22,959 nt of DNA from a virus. The DNA is taken from IMG/VR virus record IMGVR_UViG_3300031237_000038, positions 1 to 22,959 of that record, one strand, 5' to 3'. Both the position numbers and the translations under genes were made by a program. Below, one piece after another: positions 13,479 through 20,136 of the stretch (position 1 is its first letter; each line of letters starts with the position of its first letter). The notes beneath the pieces are model-generated. The model searched no databases. It was not told the DNA's origin and worked only from the letters and a program-made list of their open reading frames with translations.

Positions 13479-13513
13479 AGGTTGGAAGCCCGCCCTTTGC
13501 GAACTTCCAACCT
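13479..13513. repeat. Ten-base-pair hairpin downstream of the capsid gene
   Basis: AGGTTGGAAG (13479-13488) and CTTCCAACCT (13504-13513) form a perfect inverted repeat around a 15-base loop. It stands in the 87-base gap between the capsid stop and the secreted-protein gene. With no T run it is not a standard terminator, but it could protect the capsid message at its 3' end. Confidence 0.6.
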
Positions 13514-13535
13514 CACACTTCAGGCCCCGGCCTTT

Positions 13536-14474
13536 TTAGGCCACGGCGGACTTGATCAGGTACAGCGCTTCCACCGCCGTGATCTTCTGGTGGTAGTAGT
13601 CGTCCACGCCGATGATGTCCGACTTCGCGGTCGGATCCGGGTGGCGGCCCTTCACCACGCCGATGCCGCCGCTCGTGCCCGGCGCGCCGGTCCAGCGGAA
13701 GTTCTTCACCCCGCTGATGTCCTGCGCGCTCGGGGAGGGCGAGACGTAGCCGACGATGGCATTCTTGCCCCACACGAAGCTGATCACGCCGGCTTTGCTG
13801 CGCTTCACCGCGGCGCCCACCCAGAAGTTCTGGACGCCGAAGTAGGCGGCCAGGTCGGCATCGGTCAGGGCGCGGTCCTGGTGGTATTGGAACGTCGCGC
13901 GGATCGCCGGGTGCCAGCGCAGCTTGGCGAACACCTGCCAGCCCATGGCGATGAAGTTGCCGCGCACGCCGGACTCGACGATCTTGTCGAGCGCGGTCTG
14001 AATATCCACGCCCGGGGTGGAGGCGTCGTTGGACCACTGGCTGGCGCCGGCCAGTGTGGTGTTGTTGGTCACCTGCGCGGTGTCGCCGAGCATGGTGGCC
14101 AGTTCGTCCTCGCGCTGCAGCAGGATCTTCTCCATCATGGTCTGCACCGCGTCCCGCTCGATATCCCCCGCGTCGGCGTAACCCTGGCGGTCTTCATCGG
14201 CGATGCGCGATTGCAGCGCGTGGCTCTTGCAGTTGTAGCTGTCCGTGGAGAGCGTGATGCGGATGGCCTCCGCCGGCGCGCCCGTGGCGCGGAGCTGGTA
14301 TTCCAGAAGCTCCTGGCTCTCGCGCCCGAAAATCCAATACTTGTCCGTCTGCCGGCCCACCGGAACCGCCGGCGCGATGCGGTCCGCGATCAGTTCGTTG
14401 TTCACGAACTTTTTCGCGAAGTTGGTCAGCATCGCGTCCTGGTGTCCGACAAGGGGAGCTGCAACAGGTCCCAT
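13536..14474 (-). CDS. Major capsid protein (HK97-fold, Mu gpT-like position)
   Basis: The 312-residue product follows the decoration gene in the order protease, decoration, capsid. It has the features of Mu-type capsids: an N-terminal segment LTNFAKKFVNNELIADRIAP, the YWIFGRES strand, a helical spine from about 110 to 145 with EDELATMLGD, then VRGNFIAMGWQVFAKLRWHP and a late beta part with GVDDYYHQKI and EALYLIKSAVA. The start is the ATG at 14474 with AGGAGG six bases upstream. An ATG further up at 14495 lies inside a CCCCGAC palindrome and would hide that site. The strong ribosome site and the hairpins on both sides fit high expression. The fold itself is inferred. Confidence 0.88.
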   Translation of the reverse strand: MGPVAAPLVGHQDAMLTNFAKKFVNNELIADRIAPAVPVGRQTDKYWIFGRESQELLEYQLRATGAPAEAIRITLSTDSYNCKSHALQSRIADEDRQGYADAGDIERDAVQTMMEKILLQREDELATMLGDTAQVTNNTTLAGASQWSNDASTPGVDIQTALDKIVESGVRGNFIAMGWQVFAKLRWHPAIRATFQYHQDRALTDADLAAYFGVQNFWVGAAVKRSKAGVISFVWGKNAIVGYVSPSPSAQDISGVKNFRWTGAPGTSGGIGVVKGRHPDPTAKSDIIGVDDYYHQKITAVEALYLIKSAVA

Positions 14475-14494
14475 TTCGATTCCTCCTGCCGTCA

Positions 14495-14510
14495 CCCCGA
14501 CGTGTCGGGG
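14495..14510. repeat. CCCCGAC/GTCGGGG palindrome before the capsid start
   Basis: CCCCGAC, two bases (GT), then GTCGGGG make a seven-base-pair stem whose minus-strand 3' edge lies eight bases before the AGGAGG of the capsid gene. As RNA it would be a 5' hairpin that leaves the ribosome site free. Confidence 0.55.
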
Positions 14511-14547
14511 CTGCCGGCTCTCATTTCATGTCAGCGGGCCGTGCAGG

Positions 14548-14578
14548 CCTGCGGCGCCCCGCTGTGCGGCGCCGCAGG
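14548..14578. repeat. Strong 11-base-pair hairpin between decoration and capsid genes
   Basis: CCTGCGGCGCC (14548-14558) and GGCGCCGCAGG (14568-14578) are exact reverse complements around a nine-base loop. It is the strongest hairpin in the window and starts within ten bases of the decoration gene stop. It lacks a T run, so it may be an intergenic repeat of host type or an RNA processing or stability element. Confidence 0.65.
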
Positions 14579-14587
14579 GAAAGAGGT

Positions 14588-14989
14588 TTAGTAGCGGCTC
14601 GGGCCGCGGAAGAAGCCGATGAAGCCGTCGCCATCGGCGGCGGCCGCGGATCTGGCTTCGCCGAAGATGCCGTCGTTGTCTGTGGTGGTGGCGTCCACGC
14701 GGCCGTCCACGCCCACGGTGCTCAGCGCGTCGCCCGGCGCGATCACGCCGCCGGCGACCATGAAGCACTCGCCGAATTCCACCACGGGAACCAGCTCTCC
14801 CTCCGCGGCGCCTTCCGCGCAGATCCCCGCCACCTTCAAGTTGCCGGTGGCCACCGCCGCCGGAGTCTTCACCTGGTCTTCCGCCGTGCCGTGGATGACG
14901 GCCTGGCCGCGAACCAGCGCGCCGCCTTCGGCGCGATACGTCCGCACCACCGTCTCCCCGCGCGGTCCCATCGTTGCTTTGTCTGCCAT
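14588..14989 (-). CDS. Capsid decoration (cement) protein, DUF2190-like
   Basis: This 133-residue beta-rich protein lies between the protease/scaffold and the capsid genes. The pattern VRGQAVIHGTAEDQVK, then LKVAGICAEGAAEGELVPVV and GGVIAPGDALSTVGVDGRV, is that of small DUF2190-type cement proteins that sit on capsid surfaces (turn-rich, with Gly-Asp pairs). The ending FIGFFRGPSRY is typical of a closing strand. The ATG at 14989 has AAGGACAG nearby at a slightly long distance. Its role would be to strengthen the head. Assignment is by pattern and position; an alternative is a minor head protein of similar fold. Confidence 0.75.
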   Translation of the reverse strand: MADKATMGPRGETVVRTYRAEGGALVRGQAVIHGTAEDQVKTPAAVATGNLKVAGICAEGAAEGELVPVVEFGECFMVAGGVIAPGDALSTVGVDGRVDATTTDNDGIFGEARSAAAADGDGFIGFFRGPSRY

Positions 14990-15006
14990 GCTGCTCTGTC
15001 CTTTCT

Positions 15007-15021
15007 TCCGCCTTTGGCGGA
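15007..15021. repeat. TCCGCC/GGCGGA palindrome (family C)
   Basis: TCCGCC, loop TTT, GGCGGA, in the 77-base gap between the scaffold/protease stop and the decoration gene. It has the same arms as the palindromes at 8507-8523 and 22808-22827 but a different centre. Confidence 0.6.
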
Positions 15022-15066
15022 CGTGCGAATCAGAACTTCACTTCAAACGGACGCGCCCCCCAGGAT

Positions 15067-15783
15067 TCAGGCCTTGCCCGCGGCGATCCCGCCGGCCTTC
15101 ACCGCCGCGCCGGTCCTCGCGCGCGCCATGCCTTCCTTGAACGCGTCGAGCTCGTTGAGCTTGGGGTCCTGCGTGCGCAGCTCCGCGGCGATGGCTTCGG
15201 CCTGCGCGTTCAGCGCGAGAGACTCCGGGTCCACCTTCAGGTCCCTGGTCTCGTTGAACTTCATCTCGGTCACGTTGGAGTGCTGGCGATGCGCCTCGCC
15301 GGCCAGGTCGCCCATCGGCACGATCTTGGGCAGCTTCTCGAGGAAAGACGTGAGCGCGGCGTAGGCTTCCGCCTCGCCGAAGGTGACGTCTTTCTTCTTG
15401 TCGCCGTCGCCCTCGCTGAAGGTGACCGCCTCGCCCGTGGCCAGCACTTCCAGCACGCGGTCCAGCTTGGCTTCCGCGAACGCCGGCACCCACTGGTTGG
15501 CGGCTACGCGCGCGGCGATGAAGGCTTTCACCTTCTCCACTGCGGCCGTTTTCGCGCCGGCCTCGATGGTTTCCTTCGCCTTGTTGGCCGCCTCGGCGAA
15601 CTCTTTCTTCACCGCGGCGACCGCCTCGGCCATCTTGCCTTCCATTTCCTTCTTCATATCCGCGAGCTTTGCGGCCATCTGCTCCTCAGAGAAAGCCGTT
15701 GCTTCGGGTTTCTTGCCGCCGAGTTCGGCGAAGAACTCCCGAATGCTTTCCATCACCGTCTTCTTCACTTCTTTCGGGTCCAT
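15067..15783 (-). CDS. Nested scaffold protein from an internal start (Mu gpZ-like)
   Basis: Within the protease gene, AAGGAGG is followed five bases later by the ATG at 15783-15781, in the same frame. This would give a separate 238-residue protein, starting MDPKEVKKTVMESI, that consists only of the scaffold part (coiled coil to about residue 115 of the short form). Mu makes its scaffold Z from an internal start of I, and lambda makes Nu3 from C in the same way. The ribosome site here is close to the ideal sequence and stronger than that of the full-length gene, which fits the need for more scaffold than protease. Production is inferred from sequence only. Confidence 0.7.
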   Translation of the reverse strand: MDPKEVKKTVMESIREFFAELGGKKPEATAFSEEQMAAKLADMKKEMEGKMAEAVAAVKKEFAEAANKAKETIEAGAKTAAVEKVKAFIAARVAANQWVPAFAEAKLDRVLEVLATGEAVTFSEGDGDKKKDVTFGEAEAYAALTSFLEKLPKIVPMGDLAGEAHRQHSNVTEMKFNETRDLKVDPESLALNAQAEAIAAELRTQDPKLNELDAFKEGMARARTGAAVKAGGIAAGKA

Positions 15784-16212
15784 CTCGTCCTCCTTGTTTT
15801 CGTCGAACTCGATGGCGACGAATTCGCCATCCGAAAATTGAATCGGGGCCAGGCCCTTCACTTCCGGCGGCGTGGCGCCCAGAAACCCGATGTGCCGCAC
15901 CGCGGGACCGCTGCCCTTGGGGTCCACGTAAATGGCGATGGAGCGGTTCGGGAAACGCCCGCTGGCGACGTGCTGCTCCAGCTCCGGCTGCACTTTTTCC
16001 GCGCGCGCGAACAGCTTTCCGTTTTCCGCCTTCAGCTCCGCGGCCCAGCCCATCGCCGGAGAATTGGTGTCCGGATGCCCGATTACCAGCGGCGGCTTCC
16101 ACACTGGGAAATTCGCCACCATCTTTTCCAGGTCCTGCTGCGTGTACTTGCCCTTCGCGCCGTAGTCGCCCACGCGGAAGATCTCGATCCACTGGTTATT
16201 GAAGTCCGTCAT
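15067..16212 (-). CDS. Prohead protease with fused scaffold (Mu gpI-like)
   Basis: The 381-residue product starts in an ATGA overlap with the minor head gene. Residues 1-140 are the protease part: a VGDYGAKGKYTQQDLEKMV start, GHPDTNSPAMGWAAEL (45-60) with His46, RFPNRSIAIYVDP (86-98) with Ser91 as the likely nucleophile, and RHIGFLGATPPEVKGL (106-121). This is the layout of phage I-like peptidases that cut the scaffold and capsid during head maturation. Residues about 144-260 are a lysine/glutamate/alanine-rich coiled coil, the scaffold, followed by a helical C-terminal part. Catalytic residues are assigned by pattern and not proven. A strong internal start lies at residue 144, described separately. 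Confidence 0.88.
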   Translation of the reverse strand: MTDFNNQWIEIFRVGDYGAKGKYTQQDLEKMVANFPVWKPPLVIGHPDTNSPAMGWAAELKAENGKLFARAEKVQPELEQHVASGRFPNRSIAIYVDPKGSGPAVRHIGFLGATPPEVKGLAPIQFSDGEFVAIEFDENKEDEMDPKEVKKTVMESIREFFAELGGKKPEATAFSEEQMAAKLADMKKEMEGKMAEAVAAVKKEFAEAANKAKETIEAGAKTAAVEKVKAFIAARVAANQWVPAFAEAKLDRVLEVLATGEAVTFSEGDGDKKKDVTFGEAEAYAALTSFLEKLPKIVPMGDLAGEAHRQHSNVTEMKFNETRDLKVDPESLALNAQAEAIAAELRTQDPKLNELDAFKEGMARARTGAAVKAGGIAAGKA

Positions 16213-17087
16213 GCCGCCAGCCTCCTGCGGGATGCGCCCGCGGGGATTTGTTCCGTCAGGTCCTTGTACCCGCCGCCGGCCAGCAACTTGCGCGCGCGCG
16301 CCGCGGTGAGCCCCAGCACTACGCAGCGGCAGTTGAAATCGAGGGGCGGATAAAAATCCGAGCCTTCGCCGTTCCACCAAGTCATCGGCGCGATTCCGTT
16401 ATCCAGCGCTTCGTGCCCTGGGCGGGTGTAGCTGTCGTTCATGGCGTCGAACAGCCCGAACTGGATCACAGCAGCCACTTCCGGATCGGCGAACTCCGCG
16501 CGGCGCCCGGCGCCGAGCGCCTGGGCCACGTTGGTATTCCACACCGTGCGCAGCCGCGAGGGGCTCACCTCGTAATTGCGCAGCAGCTCGAATGCCTGGC
16601 GCTCAAACTGCCGCGGCGTCAGGCCGGACTCGAGCGACTCCGCGACCAGCGCCTTCATCTGATCGAGCACCACCTTCTGCTCCACCCCGGCCATGGTGAA
16701 CGCGCGCCCCTGCTGCCGCGCCACTGCCGCTTCCCATTCCTTGCGGGTCAGCGCGGGCAACGACCGCAAATACTCCACGGCCCGCGCCGGCGAGACCTTC
16801 CCGAGGGCTTCAGCAAAAAGCTTTACCGCAGAGGACGCAGAGAGCCCCGCATCTTTTCTGACCTGGATCCGCGCGGCGATGCGCGTGGAAGCCAGCACTC
16901 GCGCCATGCGCGCAACGTGTTCGCGCAGGTGCTGCTCGCTAACCGGGAAACCGAAGGCCTCCTGATGGCCGCCGCGGAACGCTTCCCGCGCGGCGCGCAG
17001 CACCTGAGCGCGGATCGCGCGCAGGAAGAGGATCGTCTCCACCATCCCCGCATCGCGCAGCTTTTGGAAATCCATTTGGAAGTCCAC
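16209..17087 (-). CDS. Minor head protein, Mu gpF / SPP1 gp7-like
   Basis: This is a head morphogenesis protein coded after the portal, thought to enter the prohead with it. The C-terminal half carries the family motif: NTNVAQALGAGRRAEF, then TRPGHEALDNGIAP, WWNGEGSDFYPP and the ending LDFNCRCVVLGL. I place the start at a GTG (17087) with AGGAAG six bases upstream, giving 292 residues. The frame also runs up to an ATG at 17198 that overlaps the portal stop as ATGA. That extra 37-residue piece is coded largely by a CCGATG repeat and neighbouring low-information sequence, so it may not belong to the protein. Around residues 81-88 (SASSAVKL) the gene also contains an in-frame CTCTGCGTCCTCTGCGGTAA repeat. 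Confidence 0.88.
   Translation of the reverse strand: MDFQMDFQKLRDAGMVETILFLRAIRAQVLRAAREAFRGGHQEAFGFPVSEQHLREHVARMARVLASTRIAARIQVRKDAGLSASSAVKLFAEALGKVSPARAVEYLRSLPALTRKEWEAAVARQQGRAFTMAGVEQKVVLDQMKALVAESLESGLTPRQFERQAFELLRNYEVSPSRLRTVWNTNVAQALGAGRRAEFADPEVAAVIQFGLFDAMNDSYTRPGHEALDNGIAPMTWWNGEGSDFYPPLDFNCRCVVLGLTAARARKLLAGGGYKDLTEQIPAGASRRRLAA
16821..16845 (-). repeat. CTCTGCGTCCTCTGCGG repeat (family A) inside the minor head gene
   Basis: On the plus strand the sequence is TTTACCGCAGAGGACGCAGA, opposite in orientation to the other copies. Read as coding strand it gives CTCTGCGTCCTCTGCGGTAA and is translated in frame as SASSAV within the minor head protein. Confidence 0.7.
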
Positions 17088-17160
17088 GGTCTGCTTCCTG
17101 GCCGCGCGCACGGGTCTGCTTTCCGGCAGGCTTCGGGCGATTGCGGTTTTCGATTCCGCA

Positions 17161-17197
17161 AATGACCCGATGGTCCGATGATGCGATGAACCGATCA
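17161..17197. repeat. CCGATG tandem repeat (family B, copy 2)
   Basis: The units ACCCGATGG, TCCGATGA, TGCGATGA and ACCGATCA sit exactly between the portal stop and the probable GTG start of the minor head gene. The same unit is seen at 9631-9666, again touching a stop codon. Confidence 0.65.
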
Positions 17198-18508
17198 TCC
17201 TTCAGGGATCTCCTGTGTGGGCGGTACCAGGTCCGGCGAAATCATGGGCGGCGGCAATCTGGCCTCGTCGCCTTCGGCCTGGCGAATCCCGCCGCGCAAA
17301 TAAACTTCCTCTTCGGGGATGCGTGACGCGCCCAGGTTGCGGGCGCGCGCCAGGATGTCCAGCTCCTGCACGCGGTCCTTGGGCGGCTCCTTGTCCACCG
17401 TCCACCAGGGCCGCACAGCGCGGTCCAGCGCCTGCGGGCCGAAGGTCCAGGTGAGCCAGGGCCCGGCGAGCTGCTCGTTGATTACGAACTCTTCGTCTTC
17501 GGCATCGTCGCGCACCAGCTCCCACATCAGGTTTTCGTGGACGCGGCCCAGCGCCTGCGTGCCCGAGCCGCCTTCGCCCACTCGTGTGGTCTGCGTCTGG
17601 CCCAGGACCATCCGCGTCATCTCGTCGTCGAAGTAGGTGAACATGTCCTTGAAGTCCGTGCCCGTGCGGCCGCGCTGCGTGGTGAGCCCGCTGCCCTCGA
17701 GCAGCGAGAAGGTTTCCGGGACCGCTGAGGCGATCTCCTGGGCAATGGCGAACGCCGCCTCGAGCGCCTTGTCCTTGTCATCATCGCTGGCGTTCGTCGG
17801 ATACTTCACCACCACCGTGCCGTCGCCCTTTTCCAGATACTTGAGCATGATGCGCAGCGCGTTGCGCTTGAACCACGACGGCCAGTAGAGCCGGCGCAGC
17901 AGCGGCAGGCCGCGGCGATCGCCGTGCCGCGGCTTGTAGGTGTTCACCAGGAATTTGTTGAGCGGAACCGCCTGGCCTTCGCCGCCGGGAAACGTGGCCA
18001 GCCTGAGCTCGCCGGTCTGTGGCTCCGTCAGCCGGCCAAAGCTGAAAAGCTCCTGCGGCCGGCCGATAATCCGCGCGCGGATTCCGCCAGCGTCCATGGA
18101 CCACAGGATCTCCGTCACGCTCACGCCGTAGGCCGGAGCATCGAGCAGCTCCCAACGCGCGAACTTGAAGCGCGGGATGGAGTCCAGGAACGCGGCCAGC
18201 GCATCGGCATAGAGCCGCGCCTGGCCGTTGTTGGGGTCCGCAGCCTGCACGCGCGCATCGCGCGAGCGCACCAGCAGCTTGCGGGTATCGAGCGCGGCGC
18301 TGATGGCCGTGTCCTTCTCCTCCACTTCGCGGTAGTAGGGATAGACGGTGGGGTAGTTGGCCACCATCTGCCGGTAGATGGTGGAAGGATTCTGCGCGCC
18401 ACTGAAGGCCTGCGCATTCAGCCCGGTGACGGTCAGAATCATCTTGGTCACCAGCTCCACGGTTGGCGGGCTGGCAATCGGCGTCACGTTTTGTGGAGTG
18501 CTGGCCAT
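17195..18508 (-). CDS. Portal protein, Mu gp29-like (DUF935)
   Basis: The 437-residue protein would form the ring through which DNA enters the head and to which the tail joins. It carries DUF935 hallmarks: YPYYREVEEKDTAISAALDT near residue 56, the aromatic core LRRLYWPSWFKRNALRIMLK (about 206-225), the signature GQTQTTRVGEGGSGTQALGR (about 303-322), and a QLAGPWLTWTFGP segment (about 347-359). Length and order after the large terminase are as in Mu. The ATG at 18508 follows a 49-base gap occupied by a family A repeat. The last residues (PDLVPPTQEIPEG) end at a TGA that overlaps a possible ATG of the next frame. Confidence 0.93.
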   Translation of the reverse strand: MASTPQNVTPIASPPTVELVTKMILTVTGLNAQAFSGAQNPSTIYRQMVANYPTVYPYYREVEEKDTAISAALDTRKLLVRSRDARVQAADPNNGQARLYADALAAFLDSIPRFKFARWELLDAPAYGVSVTEILWSMDAGGIRARIIGRPQELFSFGRLTEPQTGELRLATFPGGEGQAVPLNKFLVNTYKPRHGDRRGLPLLRRLYWPSWFKRNALRIMLKYLEKGDGTVVVKYPTNASDDDKDKALEAAFAIAQEIASAVPETFSLLEGSGLTTQRGRTGTDFKDMFTYFDDEMTRMVLGQTQTTRVGEGGSGTQALGRVHENLMWELVRDDAEDEEFVINEQLAGPWLTWTFGPQALDRAVRPWWTVDKEPPKDRVQELDILARARNLGASRIPEEEVYLRGGIRQAEGDEARLPPPMISPDLVPPTQEIPEG

Positions 18509-18511
18509 CAG

Positions 18512-18549
18512 TTCTCTGCGCCCTCTGTGTCCTCTGCGGTGAAATCTTC
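18512..18549 (+). repeat. CTCTGCG/CCTCTGTG/TCCTCTGCGGTGAA repeat (family A), fullest copy
   Basis: TTCTCTGCGCCCTCTGTGTC is followed by CTCTGCGGTGAAATCTTC. It fills nearly the whole gap between the large terminase stop (18558) and the portal start (18508). From memory, near-identical sequences are scattered in large numbers through Acidobacteriota and some other environmental genomes; I cannot verify that here. Confidence 0.7.
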
Positions 18550-18557
18550 ACGCATTC

Positions 18558-19967
18558 TCAGTAGCCCCTCGCCGCAATCGCACTCGCTTCGCCGCTCCAG
18601 CCGCGCGCCTGCATGCCCATCCTCTGCCCCACGTCCCGCGTCTGGCACTCCACGCTGACCTGCGCACCGCTCGCCGCGGCGGTGGCCAGGGCGGAAGCCC
18701 AGAATTCATCGGCGTGGCCGGCATCGGTGCGCTCGGCGTCGAAGCGGAAGTGCCCGGTGGGCGAGGTGTAACGCTTCACGGCATTGAACGACCGGCGAAT
18801 TGCCGCGGCAGAAGGAATGCGCTCGCGGCGCTCCTCGAGTTCCTTCTTCTGCAGCGTGGCCATGCGCTCTTTGTTTTCCAGGTTGAAGGTCACACCTTCG
18901 ACCAGCGCGCCATACTTGCGCACCGCTTCTTCGGCGAGCTGCATGCCCAGGCCCGAAGCGTCGAGCGCGGCGCGGCGCATGCGCGGCATCCCGAGAATCG
19001 AATCGAGCAGCGCCCACTGCGCGTGGAATGGCGTGCGCTCCAGAATCCACATGGCGCGCGTCCATTTCACGTCGCCCAGCTTTTCCTTCAGCCAGAAGAC
19101 GGTGCGGTCCTTCTTGCGGCCGATGTCGCCGCCAAGGTAGAGGTCGCCCTGCGCGACGAAGTTCTGCGGCAGCGCCATCGTCGCGTCGGAGTGCTCCGCG
19201 GCGATGATCAGCTCCATAGGGATGAAGTTCTCGGCATCGGCCAGGAAGTGCAGCTCCTCTTCTTGCAGCCAGGAATCTTCGTCGTTCATGGCCTGGCGGA
19301 GCGTCTCGATATTGATGGGGCAGCCCTGTTGCACCGCGTCATAGATCGTGATGCGGTGCACCGACCAGCCCTTCGCGGTCCAGCGCAGGTGCGGCATGCG
19401 CCCGCCTTCCATCGGCACGCCCACGAGCTTGGCGATCTCGCAGAACTGGCCCTGCTGGCCGTTGGGCGTGGAGCTGACGTCCATCAGGTAGCCGCGGCTC
19501 ACAATGGCCAGCGCGGCGCGCCACATTGCCAGGGAGTTTTTGAAGAACGCGTATTCGTTCAGCCAGGTGTCGCCGCTGAAGCCGCGCACCGTTTCTGGAT
19601 TCCCGGGGAACGCCAGGAAGCGCGCGCGGTTTTCCTTGAACACCACCTGCTTCACCAGCCCATCGACGCCGGGCCAATCGAGCTCGTCATAATCCACGGC
19701 CGCCTGCAGCCCGGCCGCGTGCATGCGCACCTTCTCGATGGCCTGCAACGATTGGCGCTCGCTGGGGCAGATGCAGTAGCTGTCGCCGCCCAAGCGCACG
19801 CGCCGGCGCGTGTGCTTCAGGGAGATGGTGAAGTCCTTGCCGGTCTGCCGCGCCCACGCGTAGAAGCAAAACAGCGCCTCGTCCATCGCGCCGTGCCGCT
19901 GGTATTCATACAGCGGGACGAGCGCCGCGGCTCCGGCATCCTTACGAGTTGGGTTTTTCGCGCCCAA
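18558..19967 (-). CDS. Large terminase subunit, Mu gp28-like
   Basis: This packaging motor is an ATPase plus nuclease that cuts and pumps phage DNA into heads. In 469 residues I see LYEYQRH (19-25), the ATP-binding loop WARQTGKD (38-45), the Walker B region GDTWLNEYAFF (132-142) with the catalytic Glu138 preceded by Asn where Asp is usual, and the coupling motif SSTPNG (165-170). The RNase H-like nuclease follows, with likely metal ligands Asp281 (GGDIGRKKD), Asp336 (AALDASGLG) and Asp420 (HADEFW). The only start that keeps LYEYQRH is a TTG at 19967, with a weak ribosome site, inside the end of a 64-codon frame. A stop lies three codons upstream, so no ATG is possible there. Translation is probably coupled to the upstream frame. 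Confidence 0.93.
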   Translation of the reverse strand: MGAKNPTRKDAGAAALVPLYEYQRHGAMDEALFCFYAWARQTGKDFTISLKHTRRRVRLGGDSYCICPSERQSLQAIEKVRMHAAGLQAAVDYDELDWPGVDGLVKQVVFKENRARFLAFPGNPETVRGFSGDTWLNEYAFFKNSLAMWRAALAIVSRGYLMDVSSTPNGQQGQFCEIAKLVGVPMEGGRMPHLRWTAKGWSVHRITIYDAVQQGCPINIETLRQAMNDEDSWLQEEELHFLADAENFIPMELIIAAEHSDATMALPQNFVAQGDLYLGGDIGRKKDRTVFWLKEKLGDVKWTRAMWILERTPFHAQWALLDSILGMPRMRRAALDASGLGMQLAEEAVRKYGALVEGVTFNLENKERMATLQKKELEERRERIPSAAAIRRSFNAVKRYTSPTGHFRFDAERTDAGHADEFWASALATAAASGAQVSVECQTRDVGQRMGMQARGWSGEASAIAARGY

Positions 19968-20136
19968 TTTCGATTACCGTGACTCCCTTTCTTTCCAACT
20001 CCTGCCTCAGCCGCCGCATCCTCACGGTCTTTCCAAGGCCTCGCGGCCAGACTGCGACTGCGTGGTCCGGGCCACTGGCGATGTCGAGCCCCATGTAAAC
20101 GTCACGCGTTGGTTTTGGTGAGGCCATAGATCTCAT
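19942..20136 (-). CDS. Small overlapping protein between the terminase genes
   Basis: This 64-codon frame overlaps the end of the small terminase gene by 35 bases and the start of the large one by 26. ATGs occur at residues 1, 4 and 15, and the start is uncertain; the ATG at residue 4 (20127) has GGATGAG four bases upstream. The protein contains YMGLDIASGPDHAVAVW and a basic helix RMRRLRQELERKGVTVIEIG. It has no cysteines and no signal. The frame fills the only gap between the terminase genes and ends inside the large terminase, so it probably carries ribosomes to the TTG start. I do not recognise a family; it may be a real small protein or chiefly a coupling leader. Confidence 0.5.
   Translation of the reverse strand: MRSMASPKPTRDVYMGLDIASGPDHAVAVWPRGLGKTVRMRRLRQELERKGVTVIEIGREKPNS

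Noticed and set aside
13479-14578. Hairpins around the capsid gene as rho-independent terminators
   Set aside because: None is followed by a T run on the transcribed strand, and transcription must continue through them to reach the tail genes.
13227-16353. Plus-strand frames opposite capsid, decoration and protease genes (13227-14591 and 14974-16353)
   Set aside because: They mirror genes with clear family features and strong ribosome sites. They show no recognisable domains of their own.
19942-19975. Frameshift fusion of the 64-codon frame to the large terminase
   Set aside because: A +1 shift at CCC-A would be needed, which is rare, and the conserved terminase start LYEYQRH is already reached from the TTG. 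Coupled re-initiation is simpler.
18714-19982. Plus-strand frame of 422 codons opposite the large terminase
   Set aside because: It lies wholly over the motif-bearing terminase gene and its product is low in sequence information.
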